Positions 1-6,351 of a stretch of DNA of 6,370 bases are shown here, one piece after another. The stretch is from assembly GCA_947258635.1 (NCBI GenBank), contig CAMYJM010000159.1:5321-11690 (forward strand), written 5' to 3'. The translations under genes and the position numbers were made by a program. The notes beneath the pieces were generated by a model. It made no database searches and was not told where the DNA came from. It was given only the letters and a program-made list of their open reading frames with translations. The DNA is from an uncultured Acidimicrobiaceae bacterium (GTDB lineage Bacteria; Actinomycetota; Acidimicrobiia; Spongiisociales; UBA5794). Every line of letters begins with the position of its first letter. The first letter of the stretch is position 1.

Positions 1-181
1 AATCCGAATCTTCGTTTCATTGGCCCTCCAAGAAAGAGTGGTCGTTCGTTCAGTTGCTCGGCCCTCACCGGAGCGCGGGCCTCTGTCCGGCAAACACGGT
101 AGCGAAAACGACCTCGGCAAGGCGACTGAGCTCACGGGGCGGTCGGCCACAATGCACCGGGTCACTAGCATCCCGGCAAAC

Positions 182-188
182 AAAGGAG
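182..188 (+). promoter_or_regulatory. Ribosome binding site of the carrier protein gene
   Basis: AAAGGAG lies 5 bases before a GTG codon at 194. It decides the start: the open frame runs further upstream to a TTG at 20, but the extra 58 residues are low-complexity and unlike a carrier protein, whereas the frame from 194 begins exactly where the carrier protein fold should begin. Confidence 0.75.
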
Positions 189-193
189 CCCCT

Positions 194-427
194 GTGAGCG
201 ACCAACTTCTTGCCGTATTCAGCGAAGGGCTAGAAGTTCCCGCGGACAGTCTGAACAACGAGACATCGCCGGAGAACAACGAGAGCTGGGACAGCCTTGC
301 CGCAATGAACCTCGTCTCGCTCATCGAAGAGACCTTCGACGTCCGTCTTTCGACTCGGGAGATCATGAAGATGAGAACGATCGGCATCGTCCGTGAAATC
401 CTCCAAGGCAAGGGCATCGATGTCTGA
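194..427 (+). CDS. Acyl carrier protein (phosphopantetheine-binding)
   Basis: A 77-residue stand-alone carrier protein, the usual length for an ACP or DltC-type protein. The attachment site is visible as WDSLAAMNLV, with Ser34 expected to carry the 4'-phosphopantetheine arm. Around it are the typical helix I (residues 3-13), an acidic loop, helix II starting at the Ser, and a C-terminal helix ending in REILQGKGI. The protein would be cytosolic and would hold an acyl group as a thioester. The GTG start is chosen for its strong ribosome binding site. Its stop TGA (425-427) overlaps the ATG (420) of the FkbH-like gene, so the two are almost certainly cotranslated, and the likely cargo is a glyceryl group loaded by that neighbour. 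By analogy with DltC, the charged carrier could dock on the MBOAT protein encoded on the other strand; that link is inference. A carrier for a polyketide or fatty acid pathway is less likely, as no such enzymes are present. Confidence 0.9.
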   Translation: MSDQLLAVFSEGLEVPADSLNNETSPENNESWDSLAAMNLVSLIEETFDVRLSTREIMKMRTIGIVREILQGKGIDV

Positions 428-2168
428 GGCCGCGGCGACCTGGCGGGACAATGTCAAGACGTGGAAAGCGCTCGTCGCGGACTCTACGACGCCGACGAGA
501 ACCATTGGGATCAGCGCCTCGTTCACCGCCAACGCGCTCGGGCCACAGCTTGGGTTGGCTCTCTATGACGAGGGGCTCGGCGTCTGCCAAATGCTCATCG
601 GTGAGTACAACCAGCTCCATCAGTCATGTCTCGATCCGCAGGCCCAATTCGGCGAGCCGGTCGACGTGCTGGTCTTGCTCTGGAGGATCGAGGACCTGTT
701 CCCGAACGCCGTGCAGCGGATCGGCCGCGGCGACTTGGCAGGCATCGACGAGTTGGTCGCCGACACGGACGAACTGGTCCTCCTTGCCGGGAAGGCCGCC
801 GACTCCGCCACCGTCGTCTTCTCGCTCCCGCCGATCATCGACGTTGTTGGGTCCGATCCACTGGACCAGCAGTCGAACCGCGGGCTCCGCGCCGCGCATC
901 GAGCGGTCTGCAGTGCCATCGAGACCGGACTCGCCGATCACGACAACGTCGAGCTGTTCGATCTCGACATCCCGGTCGCCGAATCCGGACGGTCGGCCAC
1001 CCGCGACCTCCGGCGTTTCCTTCTCTACAAGCAGCCGTACACCGAGGACTTCTTCCCGCCTCTGGGTCGAGAGCTTGCCCGCGTTCTCGTCAACCGCACT
1101 CGGAGCTTCCCGAAGTGCATCGCCGTCGATTGTGACAACACCCTCTGGGGTGGAATCATCGGCGAAGATGGCCTCGATGGAATCATCCTCGGCGGCGACT
1201 TCCCGGGTTCGGCTCATCAGGTGCTGCAGGAACAACTTCTGCGGCTGCGACAGAACGGCGTGTTGATCGCGATCGTGTCCAAGAACGAACCAGAGGCCGT
1301 CGCCGAGGTCTTCGAACGGCATCGCGGCATGGTCCTCGAGCCGAGCGATATCGCCGCCTGGCGCGTCAACTGGCAGCCGAAGAGCGAGAACATCCGTTCA
1401 CTCGCGGCCGAGCTCAACTTCGGCGCCGACGAGTTTGTCTTCCTCGACGACAGCTCGTTCGAGATCAATGAAGTCCGCAGTGCCCTTCCCGAGGTCACCG
1501 TCCTGCGCGTTCCTGAGGAGCCGGCCGAGATCCCTGAACTCCTATCCCGTTCGTCGCTGTTCCGCGGCATGAAGCCGAATGAGGACGACCAGTGGCGGAC
1601 CGCACGGGTGCAAGAGGAGCGAGATCGCAAAGCCGCCGGTGGCGCCATGAGCCACGAGCAGTTTCTGGACTCGCTCGGCTTGCGAGTAGTGGTTCATGAG
1701 ATGGCGCCCGAGCAGCTCGAACGGACAACTCAGCTCATCAACAAGACCAATCAATTCAACCTCACGACGATTCGCCGTTCGGCCGACGAGGTGAGCCGAC
1801 TCGCCACCGCGACTAGCTCGAAAGTGCTCACGTGCACCGTGTCGGATCGGTTCGGCGAGTACGGCCTCGTTGGCGTGGTGATCCTGACCGGAACCGATTC
1901 CGAGACGTGGGAGATCGACACTTACCTGCTCAGTTGCCGTGTGCTGGGACGCGGCGTCGAGTTCGGCATTCTCGCCATGGCCAAGCAGCTCGCCTACAAG
2001 GCCGGGGCCGCCAAACTCATCGGACGCTACGTCAGCACGCCGAAGAACAAGCAAGTCAGCGACCTGTACCCGCGAGCCGGGTTCGTTTCTGCCCCGGACG
2101 GGTCGTTCACATGGGCACCCACCGATGACTACGGCGCGCCCCCCCACATCGATCTGCTGGGGGCGTGA
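420..2168 (+). CDS. FkbH-like HAD-IIIC protein, glyceryl-ACP forming
   Basis: A 582-residue protein of the FkbH family, full length and in three parts: an N-terminal SGNH-like region (about 25-225), a HAD phosphatase domain (about 230-400) and a C-terminal GNAT-like region (about 415-570). HAD motif I is VDCDNTLWGG with Asp237, Asp239 and Thr241; motif II is VSKNE with Ser287 and Lys288; later come WQPKSENI (Lys321) and FLDDSSFE (Asp343, Asp344). NKTNQFNLTT (441-450) is a family hallmark. Characterised relatives dephosphorylate 1,3-bisphospho-D-glycerate and pass the glyceryl group through an enzyme cysteine to an ACP, as in methoxymalonyl-ACP synthesis. Cys238, inside motif I, is a candidate for that cysteine. 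The start at 420 has AAGGG 5 bases upstream and overlaps the ACP stop. The dehydrogenases that would turn glyceryl-ACP into methoxymalonyl-ACP are absent here, so glyceryl may be the end cargo. Some family members load other acyl groups, so the substrate is probable, not certain. Confidence 0.9.
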   Translation: MSEAAATWRDNVKTWKALVADSTTPTRTIGISASFTANALGPQLGLALYDEGLGVCQMLIGEYNQLHQSCLDPQAQFGEPVDVLVLLWRIEDLFPNAVQRIGRGDLAGIDELVADTDELVLLAGKAADSATVVFSLPPIIDVVGSDPLDQQSNRGLRAAHRAVCSAIETGLADHDNVELFDLDIPVAESGRSATRDLRRFLLYKQPYTEDFFPPLGRELARVLVNRTRSFPKCIAVDCDNTLWGGIIGEDGLDGIILGGDFPGSAHQVLQEQLLRLRQNGVLIAIVSKNEPEAVAEVFERHRGMVLEPSDIAAWRVNWQPKSENIRSLAAELNFGADEFVFLDDSSFEINEVRSALPEVTVLRVPEEPAEIPELLSRSSLFRGMKPNEDDQWRTARVQEERDRKAAGGAMSHEQFLDSLGLRVVVHEMAPEQLERTTQLINKTNQFNLTTIRRSADEVSRLATATSSKVLTCTVSDRFGEYGLVGVVILTGTDSETWEIDTYLLSCRVLGRGVEFGILAMAKQLAYKAGAAKLIGRYVSTPKNKQVSDLYPRAGFVSAPDGSFTWAPTDDYGAPPHIDLLGA

Positions 2169-2200
2169 CGCCCCCCAGCCGGGAGGCGACAACTCCCCGG
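2157..2200. terminator. Two adjacent GC hairpins between convergent genes
   Basis: The first hairpin has a perfect 7-bp stem, GGGGGCG (2159-2165) with CGCCCCC (2169-2175). It extends by two pairs across a single bulged C, and its 3-base loop is the TGA stop of the FkbH-like gene. The second pairs CCGGGAG (2179-2185) with CTCCCCGG (2193-2200) with one bulged base. They fill most of the 49-base gap between the two convergent genes and could end transcription from both sides. Neither is followed by a T run, so classical intrinsic termination is not shown; T-poor terminators are common in high-GC bacteria. Confidence 0.4.
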
Positions 2201-2217
2201 TCCGACCGAACGAGGAC

Positions 2218-2649
2218 TCAGTCGAACGGGCGTCCGAACGTGTTGATCAGCTCGATGACACCGAAGCCGGTCACCGAATAGAACGAGACCTCGCGACCCC
2301 CGAACAGCACCGCCGGCGTCGGCCCCGCCAGGAGATGGACCCGCAGGGCGGCCGCATCCATCGCGTCGAGCGTGGCGTCCACGTCCGACGACGTGTAGCA
2401 GCTGTGGTACATCATGGCGTCGCGACGCTGGAGGATCCGGTCGACCGGGCCCGGCTGGTCGGTGGCCATCACCAGCTCGACATCGGGCATGTCGGTCGCC
2501 GTGCACATCCGCAGCAGGACCTGCTGTTCGGGATCCAGGATCTCGGGGCCAATCGTGTAGTCCAGGCCCTCGAGGAAACGCATCGCCTCTACCGGCCGGC
2601 GCGTCGCCAGACCCAGGTGGTGGAACCCGAGGCCGAAGCGGCTGCCCAT
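2218..2649 (-). CDS. VOC (glyoxalase-fold) family protein
   Basis: A 143-residue protein of the vicinal oxygen chelate fold, with two beta-alpha-beta-beta-beta halves. The four positions that usually hold the metal are filled: His11 in FHHLGLA, Glu58 in DVELVMA, His82 in MMYHSCYTS and Glu133 in GVIELINTFG. This arrangement resembles methylmalonyl-CoA epimerase and its relatives, which act on acyl thioesters, but the family also covers lyases, dioxygenases and isomerases, so no reaction is assigned. The ATG at 2649 is chosen because it shares a base with the methyltransferase stop (TGATG) and is followed at once by the first fold strand; the frame is open 18 codons further upstream, inside the methyltransferase gene. 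It is the last gene of the minus-strand unit and is translationally coupled to the methyltransferase. A role in making or changing the acyl cargo or a sugar precursor is inference. Confidence 0.8.
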   Translation of the reverse strand: MGSRFGLGFHHLGLATRRPVEAMRFLEGLDYTIGPEILDPEQQVLLRMCTATDMPDVELVMATDQPGPVDRILQRRDAMMYHSCYTSSDVDATLDAMDAAALRVHLLAGPTPAVLFGGREVSFYSVTGFGVIELINTFGRPFD

Positions 2650-3554
2650 CAGCCCGGTCTGAGGACGTAGGCGACGTTGATTGCCAGAGAGAGCTCGCGG
2701 CACTCGTCGAGGGTCTTTCCGGTGTAGGGCGCCAGCAGCTTGTCGACGATCGTGAAGCCGGAGCCCGTGAGCTGGTTCTCGACCGACGCAACATCCGGGT
2801 AGAGGTAGATGTGGTCGATAGCCGGAGCGTTGACGCAGGTTGTGACGAAGACCCGGGCATCAGGGGCGGCCAGCTCGGCCAGCTTCTCGAGGAAACGCAC
2901 CGGGGTTTCGACGTGTTCGAGCACCTCGCCCATGACCAGCAAGTCGAAGGGCTCGTCGCCGGCCTCGAGCTCCAGGAAGTCGGCCTCGACCAGGGAGACG
3001 TCGTCGACACGCTCCGGCAGGTACTCGCGCACGATCGCGTCGGTTAGGTCGAGACTCGTGCGGCTGATGTCGACGCCCGTGTAGTGATCGCAGCCGGAGA
3101 GCTCCATGGCCTTCATGAAGTAGAAGCCGTGGCCGGGCCCCACCTCGAGATAGCGCCCGCCGCGGCGACGGGGCAATGTGTCGAGGAAGAACCGGTGCAG
3201 CGCGGCGTGGTTGGGCCACAGAAATCCGGTGATCGCCAGCCCGTACATGTAGCGACGCATGTAGTCGTCGTTGAAATACACGGCGTCGGCGACTTCTTGG
3301 AAGCTCGAGTGACGGTAGGTGCCCTCGCGCTGGAAGTAGATCTGCTCCATCAGCGTGTCGTTGACGATCGTGTTGTAGGCATCGGCGATTTCGGCGGCCG
3401 ACAGGCCTTGGCCCCGGCAGAACCCGAGGTAGCGTTCCAGGCCGGCGCGCTCGTCTGGTAGCAACTGGGCGATGGCCGCGTCGAGAAAGGCCGCGTGCAC
3501 GGGATTCTCGTCTTTGACCTGAGCGGCGAAGCCCGCCAAGCTGTCGGTGATCAC
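2649..3554 (-). CDS. Class I SAM-dependent methyltransferase
   Basis: A 301-residue soluble protein. Residues 1-125 form a helical, lid-like N-terminal part; the Rossmann-type SAM domain follows. SAM-binding motif I is YLEVGPGHGF (135-144), the acidic residue after strand 2 is Asp162 in GVDIS, Asp192 lies in EADFLEL, and motif IV with post-motif residues is FDLLVMGEVLEHVETP (203-218). These match the small-molecule (UbiE/UbiG-like) methyltransferase group. The GTG start at 3554 has GAGAGG about 7 bases upstream. The substrate cannot be read from sequence: O-methylation of the glyceryl cargo, as FkbG does for methoxymalonyl units, or of a sugar in the acceptor polymer are both plausible. It overlaps the VOC gene by one base, so the two products probably act together. 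It is separated by 126 bases from the SGNH gene upstream and could have its own promoter. Confidence 0.88.
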   Translation of the reverse strand: MITDSLAGFAAQVKDENPVHAAFLDAAIAQLLPDERAGLERYLGFCRGQGLSAAEIADAYNTIVNDTLMEQIYFQREGTYRHSSFQEVADAVYFNDDYMRRYMYGLAITGFLWPNHAALHRFFLDTLPRRRGGRYLEVGPGHGFYFMKAMELSGCDHYTGVDISRTSLDLTDAIVREYLPERVDDVSLVEADFLELEAGDEPFDLLVMGEVLEHVETPVRFLEKLAELAAPDARVFVTTCVNAPAIDHIYLYPDVASVENQLTGSGFTIVDKLLAPYTGKTLDECRELSLAINVAYVLRPG

Positions 3555-3680
3555 AAGCTGCCTCTCGTAGTGATTGCCGGTGGGAGATAGCCGGCGCCGG
3601 CGAGCGACGCCGAACTGTGCCGACGGGGACGCAGGCTACCACGCAGCCCGCCGCCGACCCCGCCGCACCCTGGTGGCCGC
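3555..3680. other. Intergenic gap with 12-bp palindrome
   Basis: This is the only sizeable gap inside the minus-strand gene set. It holds the perfect palindrome GCCGGCGCCGGC (3590-3601), whose left part can alternatively pair with GCCGG at 3576-3580 to form a short hairpin with a 10-base loop. It could mark a transcript boundary, a promoter for the methyltransferase-VOC pair, or a protein binding site. No clear -35/-10 pair was found, and GC-only palindromes arise easily in such DNA. Confidence 0.3.
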
Positions 3681-4913
3681 TCAGCCACCCTGACAGGTCG
3701 AGGTGAGGTTGTTCGCCAGCATCTGGGCGCAGATGCTCTCTGTCAAATATGTCGGCATCGTCGACGGGTTGTCGACATGGGCGAAGTTCCTGTAGGTGAT
3801 GCCGGGGATGATCCTGTTGAGTGCCGTCGCCTCGATTCGAACGAGAGTCGGGTCGTGTTTGAAGGCTTCCCTCATCAGTACGGCTTCTTTCGCCTGGATC
3901 ACTGCGTCTCGCCTGGAGGGTGACGTGTCTATCGGCGAGAGATAGAGAAAGAGGGGGACTTCGAGACGCTCGGCCTCCTCCATGAGATCGAAGAGAAGCG
4001 CTGAGGACACTGCCGACCCGTCGGACAAACGCTTGGCCCCGACGCTGCCTTTCAGTTCGCTTTCTCCGATGTCCCACCAGAAGTCGCTGGGCGACGCGAT
4101 CGCCCTATAGAAGCGGCGGGCAAAGCCACGCGGAACATCTGGGCGGGCCGCCGGCACGGGAGTCAGCAGCGCGTCGTCCAGCGTCGAGTTGATCCAATGG
4201 GCGGCCTGCCAGTATCGATTCGTCTTCTCCGAGAGCGTCTCCACACCGGCGATCAAGACGTCGCCGGGCGTTCCGATCGAAACGCTGAACGGGAACAGAA
4301 GTGACGGGGCGCGGGCCGATTCTGCCGCGAGCGATGCACCCCACGACGGATACTGGCTGACCACCACGTCATTCAGGACCCAGAATGAGTTCAACGTCAC
4401 GACGAGGAGGTCGGGACGCCCCCGCAGAACGTGCTGAGCCGCGACGTACGTGTCACCGAAGGCCGAGCGTCCTTGGGCGTAGCCACTCATGTTCACGTGC
4501 TGGTTGGTGGACTCCGCCAGGCGTTTGGCGACGAGCGTCGGGAGGTACACATTGCTCGCTCCCCGCGGACCCAAGTTGACGGTGCTGCCATGGATCCACG
4601 CGATATCGAGGCCATCGGTGTCCTGTAGGGATGCGGCGAAGAGAGCCGGGTCCTGTGGATCGTTGAGGTCGGAGTCCTGGCGGTCAACCGTCACCTGTTC
4701 GGTGTCGACCAACACGCGACGCTCGGCGTCTCCGGCAGGTTCGACGAGAAGCGGCGCCGCGAGGAACCCGCAAACGACTGCGACGTGAAATACGAGTCCG
4801 ACACCGTATTTGCGCAGCGCACTGGAAGCCGACTGCGCCTCGGGCATACCCAGCACGTCGGGTAAGAATCGGTCCGGGGTGGGAAGCGGTCTTGGTGGTC
4901 GCAGTGATCTCAT
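3681..4913 (-). CDS. Membrane-anchored SGNH (DltD/AlgJ-like) protein
   Basis: A 410-residue protein with a single membrane span near the N-terminus (about 37-58, YGVGLVFHVAVVCGFLAAPL) and a large domain expected outside the membrane. SGNH-type blocks can be traced: the nucleophile Ser110 in IHGSTVNLG, Gly144 in NMSGYAQGR, Asn175 in VVTLNSFW and His379 in NFAHVD. Layout and partner genes match DltD and the AlgJ/AlgX group, which work with an MBOAT protein to place acyl groups on cell-surface polymers. In DltD the catalytic Asp sits three residues before the His; here that position is Asn376, while Asp381 lies two residues after the His. It starts three bases after the MBOAT stop, so the two are one translational unit. 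The ATG at 4913 gives a 36-residue cytoplasmic tail rich in Pro and Arg; the internal Met23 is an alternative start, and neither has a strong ribosome binding site. Likely role: final transfer of the acyl group to the polymer, by inference. Confidence 0.78.
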   Translation of the reverse strand: MRSLRPPRPLPTPDRFLPDVLGMPEAQSASSALRKYGVGLVFHVAVVCGFLAAPLLVEPAGDAERRVLVDTEQVTVDRQDSDLNDPQDPALFAASLQDTDGLDIAWIHGSTVNLGPRGASNVYLPTLVAKRLAESTNQHVNMSGYAQGRSAFGDTYVAAQHVLRGRPDLLVVTLNSFWVLNDVVVSQYPSWGASLAAESARAPSLLFPFSVSIGTPGDVLIAGVETLSEKTNRYWQAAHWINSTLDDALLTPVPAARPDVPRGFARRFYRAIASPSDFWWDIGESELKGSVGAKRLSDGSAVSSALLFDLMEEAERLEVPLFLYLSPIDTSPSRRDAVIQAKEAVLMREAFKHDPTLVRIEATALNRIIPGITYRNFAHVDNPSTMPTYLTESICAQMLANNLTSTCQGG

Positions 4914-4916
4914 CGG

Positions 4917-6119
4917 CTACACCGGTATCAGACTTCGATAGAAACTGCCCGCGCTGCCCAAATCGAGAAGCAACAGTGGGAGCGTCATCAGGACAAAGCC
5001 AAACGTGGCGACGCGACTACCGACCATCGCGGCCGGATTGTCGGCCTTGGCGCGGGGCCAGAAGAGAATCCCGATCGTGTGCACTGCGGCGAACACGACG
5101 AGTCCCCAGCTGATGTTGTGCCACAACGCGATCACCAACATCGTGGCGGCACTGGCGAGATAGCGACGCTCCTTGCGAAACCCGCCCAGGGGAGTGAACA
5201 CGTTGCGCTGGGCGAAGTTGGTCAGACTCATGTGCCAGGCGTTCCAGAATTCCTGCGGTGACGGCTTGAAGAGAGGTCGGTTGAAGTTCGGAGACAGGTT
5301 GACCCCGAAGAGCCGGGCAGACCCGATCGCCATGTCCGAGTACCCGGAGAAGTTGAAGTAGAAGAACACGTAGTAGAGGGCCAAGCCGAGAACGATCTGG
5401 ATCCCGTTGAACTGCTCCGGGTGGAACAGCACCGTGTCGAATCGTTGCAGCGGGTAGGCAATGACAAACACCTTGAACACCCCGGCGATCATCTGGCTCA
5501 ACCCGCTCCAATAGTCGGCCGCACCGAACCCGGATCGCCAGGCGCGATGCTTGGTGGTTTCGTGATACTGGGCGATCGGCCCAACGGCCAACAGAGTCGG
5601 AAAGAACGCGTACGACAGCAACTTCGACAGCGGCGGGCGCTCCACACCGAGATACATCTTGATCAGGAGATCAATGGCGCGGAAGGTGGCGAATGACAGG
5701 CCCACCGGTAGCAGAGTCCGCAGTCTGTCGACGGCGCGCAGCTCCGGTGACAGCCCTCCGATGAAATCGTTGAGATACACCGAGACGTAGGAGATGAAGT
5801 GGGGCTCGTCCAGGCGCCACCAGACGAGAGGCACAAGTAGGACCACGATAGGCAGGGCAATCGCAATGAACCGCGGCTCATCATTGCGCCTCTTGACGTG
5901 CGCACCGATCATGCCGGCGAATGTCAACGAGACAGCCCAATAGATCACGAAGAAGATCAGTAGGCGTGGTGCGATATAGAAGATCAGCAACAGACCAGTG
6001 GTGGCAAGTATTGCATCGCGTGCCCTCTCCGACCTGGTCAGATGAAAGAGCGGGACTCCCACCAACATCAGAGCGACGAGGTTGATGAAGAATGCGAGGG
6101 TGTTGTGTTCAAGCAGCAT
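4917..6119 (-). CDS. MBOAT family O-acyltransferase (DltB/AlgI-like)
   Basis: A 400-residue polytopic membrane protein of the MBOAT family, somewhat short against AlgI but normal for DltB. Recognisable family blocks occur in order: LPVGLSFATFRAIDLLI (137-153), FNFSGYSDMAIG (255-266), NFNRPLFKPSPQEFWNAWHMSL (278-299, with His296) and IALWHNISWGL (330-340), whose His334 is the expected catalytic histidine; most relatives read GLWHG here. In such systems the protein takes an acyl group from a cytoplasmic carrier and moves it across the membrane for transfer to a polymer. An in-frame TAG at 6141-6143 fixes ATG 6119 as the earliest start; the ribosome binding site is weak, suggesting coupling to the microprotein gene that ends 31 bases upstream. 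The SGNH gene follows after three bases. Carrier protein and FkbH on the other strand suggest glyceryl as the acyl group. Use of an acyl-CoA such as acetyl-CoA, as assumed for AlgI-type systems, is the main alternative. Confidence 0.93.
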   Translation of the reverse strand: MLLEHNTLAFFINLVALMLVGVPLFHLTRSERARDAILATTGLLLIFYIAPRLLIFFVIYWAVSLTFAGMIGAHVKRRNDEPRFIAIALPIVVLLVPLVWWRLDEPHFISYVSVYLNDFIGGLSPELRAVDRLRTLLPVGLSFATFRAIDLLIKMYLGVERPPLSKLLSYAFFPTLLAVGPIAQYHETTKHRAWRSGFGAADYWSGLSQMIAGVFKVFVIAYPLQRFDTVLFHPEQFNGIQIVLGLALYYVFFYFNFSGYSDMAIGSARLFGVNLSPNFNRPLFKPSPQEFWNAWHMSLTNFAQRNVFTPLGGFRKERRYLASAATMLVIALWHNISWGLVVFAAVHTIGILFWPRAKADNPAAMVGSRVATFGFVLMTLPLLLLDLGSAGSFYRSLIPV

Positions 6120-6150
6120 GGGTGGGACGTTCGATCTGGGCTATATCGCC

Positions 6151-6351
6151 CTAGAACCCTTGATAAACGAAGCTGCTATCAACAACGAGAAGCGATAGCG
6201 AGAAGAACAGGAGAACCCCAACCAGAAGTCCGACGAGGGCCGCCCGCAGCAGGCGAGCACCGAAGGCGGTGCCACTCTCGGATTGGTCGGCCTCGACCTG
6301 TGTCTCTGCGGGCGGCGGGGATGCCGCGAGATCACTGACTGAGTGCCGCAT
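6151..6351 (-). CDS. DltX-like microprotein with C-terminal FxYxxF
   Basis: A 66-residue protein with a polar, acidic N-terminal tail (1-31), one membrane span (about 34-57, LLRAALVGLLVGVLLFFSLS) and the terminal sequence SSFVYQGF, so the last six residues fit FxYxxF with Tyr63. DltX, the microprotein of the Dlt pathway, has the same plan: one span, then a short extracytoplasmic end with a conserved FxYxxF-type motif whose tyrosine is proposed to carry the acyl group between the MBOAT enzyme and DltD. The gene lies directly upstream of the MBOAT gene on the same strand, 31 bases apart. An in-frame TGA at 6355-6357, six bases before the ATG, rules out a longer product. AGGAG at 6366-6370 is 14 bases upstream, farther than ideal. 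The match is based on length, topology, motif and position; the rest of the sequence is not recognisably similar to DltX. Confidence 0.75.
   Translation of the reverse strand: MRHSVSDLAASPPPAETQVEADQSESGTAFGARLLRAALVGLLVGVLLFFSLSLLVVDSSFVYQGF

Noticed and set aside
166..171. Possible -10 element TAGCAT upstream of the ACP
   Set aside because: It fits TAnnnT but has no recognisable -35 at 16-18 bases spacing; one hexamer is not enough to call a promoter.
20..193. N-terminal extension of the ACP reading frame from a TTG codon
   Set aside because: The 58 extra residues look non-coding, no ribosome binding site is seen at the TTG, and a strong AAAGGAG sits before GTG 194.
393..419. Earlier ATG for the FkbH-like gene at 393
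   Set aside because: It lies deeper in the ACP gene with no clear ribosome binding site, while ATG 420 has AAGGG at good spacing and the common overlap with the ACP stop.
624..1322. Minus-strand open frame of 232 codons opposite the FkbH-like gene
   Set aside because: Antisense shadow of a clearly recognised gene.
2129..3010. Minus-strand open frame of 293 codons
   Set aside because: It runs out of frame through the VOC and methyltransferase genes, with a Ser/Pro/Arg-rich product and no family motifs.
2860..4077. Long minus-strand open frame of 405 codons
   Set aside because: It overlaps the methyltransferase and SGNH genes in another frame and its product is Arg/Ser/Pro-rich with no motif; a shadow of high-GC coding sequence.
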